This document shows, in pieces, positions 24,246 through 36,000 of a DNA stretch of 64,000 nucleotides. Within the stretch, counting starts at the first letter, position 1; every line of letters starts with the position of its first letter. A program made the translations under genes and the position numbers. The notes below the pieces were generated by a model. The model was not told the origin of the DNA, ran no database searches, and saw only the letters and a list, made by a program, of their open reading frames with translations. The DNA lies in the NCBI RefSeq assembly GCF_030463535.1, contig NC_132878.1:31948261-32012260 (forward strand). Reading direction: 5' to 3'. This DNA comes from Salminus brasiliensis (Eukaryota > Chordata > Actinopteri > Characiformes > Bryconidae).

Positions 24246-26170
24246 GGTAAGGAAGAGAGAGGCCTGCTCGGCCTCTCAGTGGAGTGTTTCGAAAGCTCAC
24301 GAGAGGAAGATCCAGGCACAAGGTATTTATCATCGTGACACACACACACACACACACACTTATCATGAAGACCACAGAAATGTTTCATGCAGGAATGTGG
24401 AGTATTTGCTGGCTGACAGTCAAAGCCAAGCACGGACTTGACAGCCTGCCTGTAGCACTGGAGGAAGATTCGCAGCAGGCCTATGGAAGCCAGGGAGCTC
24501 AGGGACCCCGGCCACTAGAGGGCCCCTCAATTATCATCGTGTTGGCCATTACCCTGTTTTTGCTAAGTCGTGTTTCACATGTGAAGATGTCAGAGGGTTA
24601 TTTTATTGCATTTGTTTCTAGAGAGAGAGAGAGAGAGAGAGAGAGCAAATCATATAGCTAAAATATATATTTTATTCATTATGATTTTTCATATTTAATG
24701 CATCATAACACAATTTATCATGTCATGTCTTATGGTCAGAGAGGACATTAGTTTATCTAAAAACATTATTATTGTTATTGCATATATTACTGTATCAACA
24801 ATATTATTGTATAGATTATATATTAGAAATATGATTTATATATTATATATAAAATATTATATTCTGTTATTGTATATAAATCAGTTAGTTGTTAGTGTAC
24901 ACTATTGTATATAAAGCCTTAATGTATATATTGTTTGATGTGTGTATATATATGTTAACTAACGTTAACTACCCTAATTGCTAACTGCTCAACTAACCCA
25001 TTCATTTTCACATGTAAAATTCTCTTTGGCCCATTATGTTCTCTGAGCATGCCACAGCTCAGTCTATACAAAATGTCTTTATTTTAGACCAGTCAGAACA
25101 GAAGCTCTGTGGCATTTTACATCATTATGCTGAATGTAGCTGCTGCACATGAATGGGTTAGTGTGCCCCTCGAGATCAGTACTCTCATTGCTCTTCCACA
25201 TCTTCGTGTTCCCCCTGCTTTGACACGCCCACTTCAACTCAACACGTGTTTGTGAATGAGTTGATTACTTGGGTCAGGTGTACTGGGAGCAGGGAATGCC
25301 CTAAAATGTGCAGGACAGTGGGCTTGCTCTAGAAGGATCAGAGAGAAGAAAGAGAAAGGAGGACCAACTGCTGGCAGACGGTGGAACTGTTGAATATGGC
25401 ACTGCAGGTTTGTTCTCCTGCCGGCAGATGGCGCTAGAGCGTATGAAATCAGACCAACGGGCCTCACTGCTATAGTAGATATGAACGGTTCGCTCTGGAG
25501 TGAGACTGTGTGTAGATCGCATATGCTAAGAGACTGTAGGGTGTAGACTACAATAGGTCTACAGTAGAAGAAGCCACTTCACTCTGAAAAGAAGCTTTTT
25601 AAAATTTGTACTTTTGATTCGTTCATTTTCAACGCGACGCTTTTCTTTTTACTACAAATAATTTTATTACATATTAATAATATTAGGTATATATCTATAC
25701 ATTATTAGTAAAATAGACAAGAAAATTTTTAATTAAAAAATTAAACGAAATAAAGTTTGAATTATTCAATTAATATAAATAAGTGCTTAAAATATAAACG
25801 TATATTAATATACATATACTTATCATTAATCGACATTTCAACAAAAAATAAATTCAGCATTTTTATGTAATTAATTTACCGTACTTTTATTTTGATATTT
25901 CAATTTCGATGGAAAACGATTTATTTTTTGTGTTTATTATTAAAATAGTTTTAATTCAGTGTAATTTAAATCATGAGATCTTGATTTTTTAACAACAATA
26001 ATAATAAATAACGTAATAAATCATAATTACACTAATAAAGTTAATAATACAATATGTAACAGTGAGTGATATATATATTAACATAATACAAGTATATAGA
26101 TAAAACCTTGTCATAAATAATAATAAATAAAAAATCACTTTATTGTTATACTCGACCTTTATTACGTTAG

Positions 26171-26190
26171 CATTTTATATATCTGAACGT

Positions 26191-26227
<37 letters not shown>

Positions 26228-26425
26228 AGAATGAGAGAGTGAGCGAGAAATCGAGAGGGAGGGGCGCGCGCATCTATCTCTGTTTGTGCGCGCGCTGGGT
26301 GTCTCCAGCAGCAGAGGCAGTGCGCAGCTTTGGGCAGGGCTGCAGAAATACCGAGCCGGACCGGAGAACCGAGACTACCACTGCTGCCTTCTGTCTTTCT
26401 GTTCATCTACAGCGGCGCTTTTGTT

Positions 26426-26472
<47 letters not shown>

Positions 26473-26600
26473 CCGGCCATGACGGCGCCGTTACCACTCG
26501 TGTCGTTTTCCGCCCCCCTCCTCCTCCTCCTCCTCCTCCTTCATCCTTTTCTCGGCTGATTTCTCCGCTCCTCGAGCTCTTCACCGGGAGGAACAGGAGG
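26171..26600 (+). promoter_or_regulatory. kif3c promoter and 5' leader
   Basis: Composition switches sharply from AT-rich upstream to CpG-rich here. The stretch contains TTTATATAT (26173-26182), a (GT)n run (26190-26225), a roughly 20-unit (CT)n run (26430-26469) and a CTC-triplet run before the kif3c ATG. The reading frame of kif3c is open upstream to an ATG at 26286 without a stop, but that extension is low-complexity. Confidence 0.5.
26479..26559 (+). other. upstream ORF in the kif3c leader (26 codons)
   Basis: An ATG with G at -3 opens a 26-aa frame, [10 protein letters not shown] followed by a run of eight leucines and HPFLG. It terminates 41 nt before the kif3c ATG in a different frame. 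If it lies in the mature leader it could lower initiation at the main start. The leucine run comes from the CTC repeat. Whether it is transcribed or translated is unknown. Confidence 0.4.
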
Positions 26601-27080
26601 ATGTCTCTGAAGGCGAAGCACGGCGAGGCGGTGAAAGTGGTGGTCCGCTGCCGCCCGCTGAACCGCAGGGAGGAGGCGTGCGGCACCGAGAGCATCGTGT
26701 CCGTGGACGTGAAGCTGGGCCAGGTGGCGCTGCGGAACCCCGGCCGCGCGCTCCCGGACGAGCCCCTCAAAACCTTTACGTTCGACGCGGCTTATGACGG
26801 CTCGTCCCGACAGACTGACCTGTACGACGAGACGGTGCGGCCGCTCATCGACTCGGTGCTGCAGGGCTTCAACGGCACCGTGTTCGCCTACGGACAGACC
26901 GGCACCGGCAAGACCTACACCATGCAGGGCCAGTGGATGGACGCCGAGCGCCGCGGCATCATCCCCAACTCCTTCGAGCACATTTTCACACACATCTCGC
27001 GCTCCCAGAACCAGCAGTACCTGGTCAGGGCGTCTTACCTGGAGATCTACCAGGAGGAGATCCGGGACCTGCTGGCTGAG
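26601..27080 (+). CDS. kif3c: kif3c exon 1
   Basis: The exon encodes residues 1-160, from [20 protein letters not shown] through the ATP-binding P-loop (98-105) to EEIRDLLAE. It ends at donor GTAGGC. This is the first half of the motor domain. It is strongly GC-rich compared with the introns. Confidence 0.95.
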
Positions 27081-30000
27081 GTAGGCCACTGACACTGCTG
27101 GTCCATATGGGGTAGTGTATACACTATACACCCACACTAGACTCAGCACCAGTAAATGACTAAACAGCCCACTGGATCATCATCATCATTGTCAGTGTGC
27201 TAGCTTTACCACTTCCAGTGTTGTCCTGGAGGAAGGCCTGTATTTCCAGTCCCCATCCTACACCCAGCTTATCTAATTAGTCCTTCATTACAGTGAGCGG
27301 CATCTTTGCTTAAAGGAGCAGTTCAGTCACAAATCTAATAAACGTGATTGATCACTGAGCCCAGATACAGTAAATCAGCCAAGACAGGTTTGGCATCTGA
27401 TCTGTGCTTCTTTACTTCAGATCGGGAGATGCTAGGCTACTGCTGCTAACAAACACTAGACGTGGACTGTCACCTTACCTTACCTTCACTAAAACATGCC
27501 CAAAACACCCTTCAGCTGATCTCTCAAACCCCTTCCAGGTCTTCAATTGACTGGCACAGACAACGCTAGCAGCGTATGGGGGTGGGGATGGTTAGATTAG
27601 CACGATTCTAAGGGCCTGTGACTGACCGGGGCCCCAAAAATGTATTAAATAAGTATTCTGGGGCCCAGTGTACCATCATTTTATGGGGTCTAAATTCCCT
27701 GGCAGCACCCCTGGATGAGGCAGCCATGTTGATTGACCTTAGCATTCTGTAGCTGTGTCCCAAAGCATAGGCTGTAGCCGAGGTAGGTGGCATTCCTCCT
27801 CGGCCCTCAGTTACCCACAGTTCTCTGCGCACATACAACAGGGTGAAAAAAAGGAAAGACAGAACCATGAGAAAATGACGAAAAACGAAGCCCCCCCCCC
27901 CCCCCCAGAGCAGAGTTTGTTTAGAAATGTTGGTTTTAATAATTATATTTCATTTCTGTGAAGAAATGAAAAAGCACACGTTTCCCGCCACAATTGCAAG
28001 CAACCGGAGCTTTCCGGTGACGTCGCCACACAGCCTGGTTAAACTGTTCCATTTGTGTGACCGATAGGCTATCAAGGCTTGAGTCTTCACCGGTCAGCCC
28101 TACTGAGGACCCGCCCTACCTCGGCTGCAGCCTAGGCTTTTGGAACGCTGCTTGTGTAAGATGACCACAGAGAACTGCAATAAGGATCAAAGCTTTATCC
28201 CGTCTAGTGGCTGAAAACGCTCTCCTAGGTTGAGGTTTTCGGTATTTTCGTGTGCACAGGCAAACCGCAGCCTTTTCAAAACACTGGCTTTACGCAGTTA
28301 ACCAGCACATGCTGCTTTACTGAAAACCAGAAGGGTTTTTTTCCCATGTTTTTTTAATCTGGGGTCAGTGATCAATCATGTTCATTTGATTTTCTGCCAA
28401 CAGTTCCTTTAAAAACCATTGACCAATTGCATGTTTCATCTTAAAGGGAGCATAATTAGTCCTGTTTAATTGAAAAAAATTCAGCCAATTTTAAACAAAA
28501 ACACTGAGATCATGATTAACTTGACACAGCATCAATTTCCTAATTTCCTTTGGGATTGATAAGGTTCTTCTATCTAAAAGTCATTGTATTCATTGTATTA
28601 GGTTTTGAGGTTTAAAATTGGGTGTCATAAAAATGTCTTGAAGTATCATGATAATATTTCGCCATATCACCTACTCCCATATATTAAACAGAAAATGATT
28701 TTTTGGCCCTCTGACGATCATGGAACTGTTTATGGAACTGTATAGCATTTATTTTGAATGGTTCTAAAGATACTAGTGGGTGTCCTGCCTTCCTGCCTCA
28801 TGTTTTTACACTACGGATCTCATATAATTACTGTCCACAAGCTACAACTTAAAAGTCCTGTAATACTGGCTTAACCAATTGTGGTTCATTCTTACTCCAC
28901 TTGTAAAAACACCACCAGCTCCTGTGCTAACATACAATATAACGAAGAATAAGCCAATAGAAATGGTTCAGAATAACATGTTGTGGTGTAGCACAGTGGA
29001 TGTTAAGGACCACACCTATATCCTTTGGAATGAAAGGTGTCATGGAAGGTGTTTACACTGTGACACAGCATCAAATATTGGGATCAATAAGGCTCTTCTA
29101 TCTAAAAGCCATTGCACACATTGTACTAGGTTTTGAGAGAAAGGTAAAATTGTCATTATATGATATAATATTTTGGACATTTTGGATTCTTTGACCCTCT
29201 GAAAATCATGGAACCCTTTGTGGAATTTTTGTATGGTTCTAAAGATACTGGCGGGTATCACAATTAAGTTCCTTCCTGCCTAATGTTTTTACACTATGGA
29301 TCTCATGTAATTAGAATTACAGTATCCTTTTAATATTTGGGATATTAGCGATCATGTACAGTAAAACAGTGTTCTATTCTATTGCACCTTTCAGCAGGCT
29401 GTGTTTGTTACAGAAAGACTGAAATATGACAGTTATCTGTGTCCTGCCCTGTATTGTGCCTCATTCCAAAAGCGAATGTGAAACACTCCTTATGACTTCA
29501 GCGTGAGTAGGTCGGTTTTTATGGCATGCCGAGTGTTCAGACACTTTAGCATTGTTTACATAGGACATTTTAAATGAGGAAGTGAGGAACGCCTAGTTAT
29601 CCATGAAATGGACCCTTTCATTTTTGTCAGCCGACTGCCGTGATGCTAATATTATCTTCTCTTCATCCCATTGCTAGTCCAAGGATCAGGGCAGGAAGCT
29701 GGAGCTGAAGGAGAGTCCGGAGTCCGGCGTGTACGTGCGGGACCTGTCGACCTTCGTCACCAAGAACGTAAAGGAGATCGAGCATGTGATGAACGCGGGG
29801 AACCGGGCTCGCTCGGTGGGCTTTACCAACATGAACGAGCACAGCTCGCGCTCGCACGCCATCTTCACCATCACAGTGGAGTGTGGGCAGCCTGGGCCGG
29901 ACGGACGCAGCCACATACGCGTGGGCAAGCTCAACCTGGTGGACCTGGCGGGCAGTGAGCGGCAGGCCAAGACCGGGGTCAAAGGGGAGCGCCTGAAGGA

Positions 30001-33000
30001 GGCGGCCAAGATTAACCTGTCGCTCTCTGCTCTGGGGAACGTCATCTCGGCGCTGGTGGACGGCCGCAGCTCCCACGTTCCGTACCGTGACTCCAAGCTC
30101 ACCAGACTGCTCCGAGACTCGCTGGGCGGGAATGCTAAAACCATCATGGTGGCCACGCTGGGGCCGGCCTCATGCTGCTACGAGGAAACACTGACCACGC
30201 TGCGCTACGCCAGCCGAGCCAAGAACATCAAGAACGTGCCGCGGGTCAACGAGGACCCCAAGGACGCCTTGCTGAGGGAGTTTCAGCAGGAGATTGCTCG
30301 GCTCAAAGCACAGCTGGACCGCCGCGGAATGCTGAGTGAAAGAAAGAGGTAGGGCTGGTATTATGATCGGTATTAAGTTTGTGTGGGTGTAAATCTTTGA
30401 CCTCACAACAGTTTCATTTGGTTTCACTTTGTTGGGATTCAAATTAGTAAAATTCTCAATTTCAAATGTTAAATATATTTAAAAATACAATGATTTTAAC
30501 ATCTTAACACAAGGACTAATATCCCCTTGTGAGCCAAGGTTATGGGAGTTACAAGTAGGGTATGCACTGGATCTGATATAGGAAGAAAAAAGTATAATCC
30601 CATCCGTTACCCAAAACTATCACATAAATGCATGGTTCAAGCCTATATGAGAGTATTCTAGGCTTCATAACTCAGGCCTAGAATAGCTTAGCATCTCCTG
30701 AAAATAACATGGTATGTGTGACCGTCTCTTATAAATTCTTTTTTTAGGAGAATAAAGTTACCTCCAACTATCAAGAAATCATTTAAAATTGGTCTAGGGG
30801 TCTACATTTCTTATTGATATAGCATTTTTTAATTGCTGTATCGGTAACTATATCGGACATGAAAAAGTGGTATTGTGCCACCCCTGGTCTTGCTAATGCT
30901 ATAGATTGATCCTATGATATATATGGTCTGACAGGCTGCAATAAACTGCAGGATATGTGGACAAGATGGCTAATAAAAATAAAAAAAACATCCCTAGACC
31001 TATTCTGTAGTCTGTGCCATGTCCACATCAGAAACTCTGGGTCCAATATGTTTTTTCTCTATGGGAAAATGTGGTAATAACACTGGCCTGTCTGAAGAAA
31101 TCAAAATATTGCTACGTACTACTAGCAGGCTTAACACTCCTGCATGTTTAAAGAGCATCTGAAACACTACTTTGTAAAAACACCAGCTAGCCTAAAACTG
31201 CCAGAGCCTCTTCATTTTCACACTCAACAAAGACTGCTACTTTCCACAGGGCATTTTGGTGAGGCTGCTAGTCCTATGATGTCGGTTCAGTGTACAGGAG
31301 TGTTAGCAGCAATACTCACAGTTGTATTTTAGAAGCTCTAGCGAAATGTGGTAGAAATAAGCAGACAGGCCTGGAACAGCTTTGTTCACCACAGGGCATA
31401 AGAACCACTGTACCTTTTTCCCATAGAGATAAACAGCTTATACCCAGAGTTCCTAATATAGGCGTTGTGCTGACCGCAGAATGAGATCATCTCAATTAAT
31501 TGAAATAAATAAATAATTACCTAGAACCCTGGGACCAGTACATATATCTTTGGCACCCAAAATCATATCAGGATAATTTTATTGATATTGTACTGCTTTC
31601 TTCCCGCTTATGCAAAATGTGATTAACATCCATAGGTACTTTGAAATCCTAGCCTGTCATTATACGAGACAGAAATCAATATTTGCATTAATTAGCACTT
31701 TTTTATGACTAAAACAAGCCATAGCCTCAGCATTTGTCTCGACAACTGACGCTGACCGTATCTCCGGTCACTTTTCCAGACACTAAAATTCCGTTATTAT
31801 CCCACCGCTAGGAAGAGAAGACTCATGCAGCTGAAGAAGAGCGAGGACGGAGGCGAGTTGGAGAAGGATGTGGATGACGAGGCCGACGGGGAAGAGGAGG
31901 ACGAGGATGAAGATGAGGATGATGAAGAGAGTATGGAAAAGGAGGCACAGGAGTACATGAAGGAGCAGCAGGAGAACCTTGAGCGAGAGAAGGAGGCCAT
32001 CATGGACGACCGCTCGCTGGTAGCGGAGGAGAGGCAGAAGCTCCTGGATGAGAAGGAGAGGATGATGGGAGATCTGCAGAAGGAGCAGGAGGCCACAGCA
32101 CTCCTCACCGCCAAGTTCAAGGTCTGTAATAGTGTCCTTTAGCGTCCGCTCCAAAGCCACACCTCTTAAACACATGATCACATGGGTTTAACCCCTTAGT
32201 ACTCTAAGGTTTATTACACACTAAGGTGTATTACACAGTAACTACAGGGCCTTCTGTACAAACTAATGGGGCTATTCCTTGGTAATAATCATAACACTTT
32301 TGGCTCACCGATGGTTTAAGAGGTTAACTAGCTAACTAGCTAACTAACTAGGGGTTGGTGTGGAGCAACAGATAACACCACTACCTGCCACTGAGCTACC
32401 ACACCATGTGGGAGACTGGGGTTCAATTCCCGGTCTGGGTGACTATGCTGCGCTACACCAATAAGAGTCCTTGGGCAAGACTCCTAACACTCCATTGGCC
32501 CACATCTGTAATACGAGTCACCTTGTAAGTCGCTCTGGATAAGAGCGTCAACTAAATGCCATAAATGTAAATGTACACTAGCACTACAACATTAGCTAGC
32601 TGACACCAACAATGGGCAACTGCATTAGCTAGCTAACCACCTAACATCATATTAGCTACTTAAGCTAATTCGGACAATCTTCTGGAGGGACTGAAAGGGG
32701 AATCCGTCATTATATGTGGGTCCTTGTACGTTTTTAATTCTGGACAGGATTTTAAAAACATCCGTTTAGATAGCATAAACATAAAATTCCATTTCTGATT
32801 GAACAACACAGGACATTTCAGTGCAGGTCATTTGACTTTCTTTTTTTTTTTTTTTTGGATAGATTTAATTCATTAAGACAGATGCACTTGCTAACGTCTA
32901 CATATTTTTAGGTTAGTCAAACTACCCCTGTTGTGTGAGCTAGCCTTTATCTGCAGTCATGGCTGTCCTAAATGGAAAATGGGAATAGAAGTTTCTACGT

Positions 33001-36000
33001 TACTTTCTCTGCCATCAGTTCTTTGAAGATCTAGCCTATTGTAATGGGTCTTGTCACAGCTCTACACTGGTATAGTGGATTGGGTTATGGCGCGGTCATC
33101 CAGGCAGCAGACTGAGGGTCAGTTACTGTCTTAGGCAAATACACCATGCTCTCCTGACTGCTAGTACTACATTTTCCTACTTCTACAACATGATAAAAGC
33201 CAGGTTTGTCGCTGGCTAGATGTAAAATACTAATGCTAGGCGACAGATTTCCAGATTTCTGCCCTGTGCTGTAGATAGGCAAGTAGAGATGCCTCCTTGT
33301 CCCTGTTGGTCGGACGTTTGTGGTCCACATAATTTCTTATTTCCTTTGTTTACATGACCAGAGCTGATTTTATTTCCTCTGACCAGTGTTACCCTGCTGG
33401 AAAAAAAACACATGGCGCTGGTCTAGGCTGAGGATGTGCTAGCGTTGTGCTGGTTGAGCAGTATACCAGCGTACAAAACACAACCGATGCTTGTTTACGT
33501 TGGTGTGGTGCTGGTTAACCAGTATTCCACTGTTCAAAAATAAATATACATGCTGGTTGATGCTGATATTCATTCATTGTACACTATATGGACATAAGTA
33601 TTGGGACACACCTTTTATTAATAACTGAATTCTGGTGTTTCACTTAGTCCCATTTCCACATGTGTATCAAATGAAGCACCATGCTTTATGCAGCTTGCCC
33701 TTATAAACATTAGTGAAAGAATGAGAATGAATTCCAGCGTGGTACTGTTTTAAGATGCCACCATTGCAAATGTCTTTCATCCTAGATATTCCACTACTCT
33801 GATTGGTAATAGAGCTGCTGCAGAGAGGGGGCCATATTAATGCCCATGGATTTAGAACAATGTCATAAAAGCTCATGTAGATGTAATGTCTAGGTGTCCC
33901 AATGCCTTTAGGACACCGGTCGTAACAAGTCAGTAAAGTGTAGACAATTTTTTTACATAATCCAGTGCGGTGGTCTGGTTTCCCTGAGATTTTGGGCATG
34001 TTTCCAGATCAGTAAGTTAAAGCTAACCAGTTATCTACAACAACCTCATAAAAACATGAGAGTTATGTAATGCATTTCAGTGCATTCCAGACTGGAAATA
34101 AGGGGTGACATAGCAGGGTGCTTTAATCAGGGAGAAAGAGGGAGAGGGACAGTTAGCCATGAGCAAGCACTGTTAGCTATAAAAAGAGCCTGAAATTGGG
34201 TTATTGAACATATTTTGGCCTGAATATATATATAGGACACGCTGAAAGTCAACTGGAAGATGCAGTCTGCAGCCTGAGGGGTGTAAAGCACGGTCAAAGC
34301 TGGAACATTTTTGGGACTGCACAATATATTGTTTGTTCGTTATTGACATATTGGGCAGAGAATTGTTCGGTTTATTAAACACATGGATGAGTTAGTGAAT
34401 TTGATTAGGCCTGAACTACAACAGATTTTATCTGTCCATAGGACGGCTATTTTGCTATATGGAAAAATATTAAATATTTATTCGTTGCAGCTGGTTTACT
34501 TAAATGCAACACACATTCATGGCCGGGCGTCCGCATCATCTCTCCTCTAAGCGCAACAACCTGCCCCACTTTGCACGCTATCATTGAAGCTAAAAGAGCC
34601 TAGATGGCTCAGTAATCACTAGTGCAGAGTGCTTTAAATGATCGGCTCATATAAAAAATGCTCAGTGCAAAATTGCAATAGCATGGAGCATGGTTACCAT
34701 GGAGACACTACAGGTTTCATTAACCTTAAAGTTAGCTAACGTTTCTCTGTTTGTTGCATGGTAACAGGAGACTCACAGTGCACTCTGGTACAGTCTGAAC
34801 CGATGCAGAGATCTACTGTGATCTAGCAATCTACTAGAAATTATGAGAGCATTGTTGGAAAATGTTGAAATTGTTGGAAGTGCCCTGAAGTCCACGCTAG
34901 AATTCCATTTAAGACCTTGAATTCTAGAATTCCAACTTATAATTCCGAATTCTAGAATTGCAATGTATAATTCGAATTCTAGAATTCCAACTTATAATTC
35001 TGAATTCTAGAATTCCAATTTATAATTCTGAATTCTAGAATTCCAATTTATAATTCCGAATTCTAGAATTCCAATTTATAATTCAAATTTTAGAATTCCA
35101 ATGTATAATTTGAATTCTAGAATTCCAACTTATAATTCTGAATTCTAGAAGTCCAATTTATAATTCCGAATTCTAGAATTCCAATTTATAATTCAAATTC
35201 TAGAATTCCAATTTATAATTCAAATTTTAGAATTCCAATGTATAATTTAAAATTCTAGAATTCCAACTTATAATTCCGAATTGTAGAATTCCAACTTATA
35301 ATTCAGAATTCTAGAATTGCAATGTATAATTCGAATTCTAGAATTCCAACTTATAATTCCGAATTCTAGAATTCCAAAGTATAATTTGAATTCTAGAATT
35401 CCAACTTATAATTCAGAATTCTAGAATTGCAATGTATAATTCGAGTTTTAGAATTCCAACTTATAATTCTGAATTCTAGAATTCCAACTTATAATTCTGA
35501 ATTCTAGAATTCCAACTTATAATTCTGAATTCTAGAATTGCAATGTATAATTTGAATTCTAGAATTCCAACTTATAATTCTGAATTCTAGAATTCAAATT
35601 TATAATTCCGAATTCTAGAATTCCAATTTAGAATTCAAATTTTAGAATTCCAATGTATAATTTGAATTCTAGAATTCCAACTTATAATTCCGAATTGTAG
35701 AATTCCAACTTATAATTCAGAATTCTAGAATTGCAGTGTATAATTCGAATTCTAGAATTCCAACTTATAATTCTGAATTCTAGAATTCCAATATATAATT
35801 CCGAATTCTAGAATTCCAATATATAATTCCGAATTCTAGAATTCCAACTTATAATTCAAATTTTAGAATTCCAATGTATAATTTGAATTCTAGAATTCCA
35901 ACTTATAATTCAGAATTCTAGAATTGCAATGTATAATTCGAATTTTAGAATTCCAACTTATAATTCTGAATTCTAGAATTCCAACTTATAATTCTGAATT

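Larger units (their letters stand above)
20951..26170. other. rab10-kif3c intergenic region
   Basis: The region between the divergent promoters has no gene I can support. It contains GT/CA microsatellites (22230-22260, 22370-22394, 24340-24358), a polypurine tract (23100-23720), a MITE fragment (23985-24245), a GA run (24620-24644) and very AT-rich DNA at 24660-24950 and 25610-26160. Confidence 0.6.
27081..29677 (+). other. kif3c intron 1
   Basis: 2.6 kb of intron with a TIR-bearing element (27755-28149), a C16 run near 27890-27906 and a diverged local duplication (28523-28832 and 29062-29314). No coding exon is seen. Confidence 0.6.

Noticed and set aside
26286..26600. In-frame N-terminal extension of kif3c from ATG 26286
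   Set aside because: The extra residues are Ser/Leu/Pro simple repeat; kinesin-2 homologues start at the position chosen, and the chosen ATG has A at -3.
26541..27149. 202-codon minus-strand frame
   Set aside because: It is the GC-rich antisense shadow of kif3c exon 1.
29663..30442. Long minus-strand frames opposite kif3c exon 2
   Set aside because: Antisense shadows of a conserved, GC-rich coding exon.
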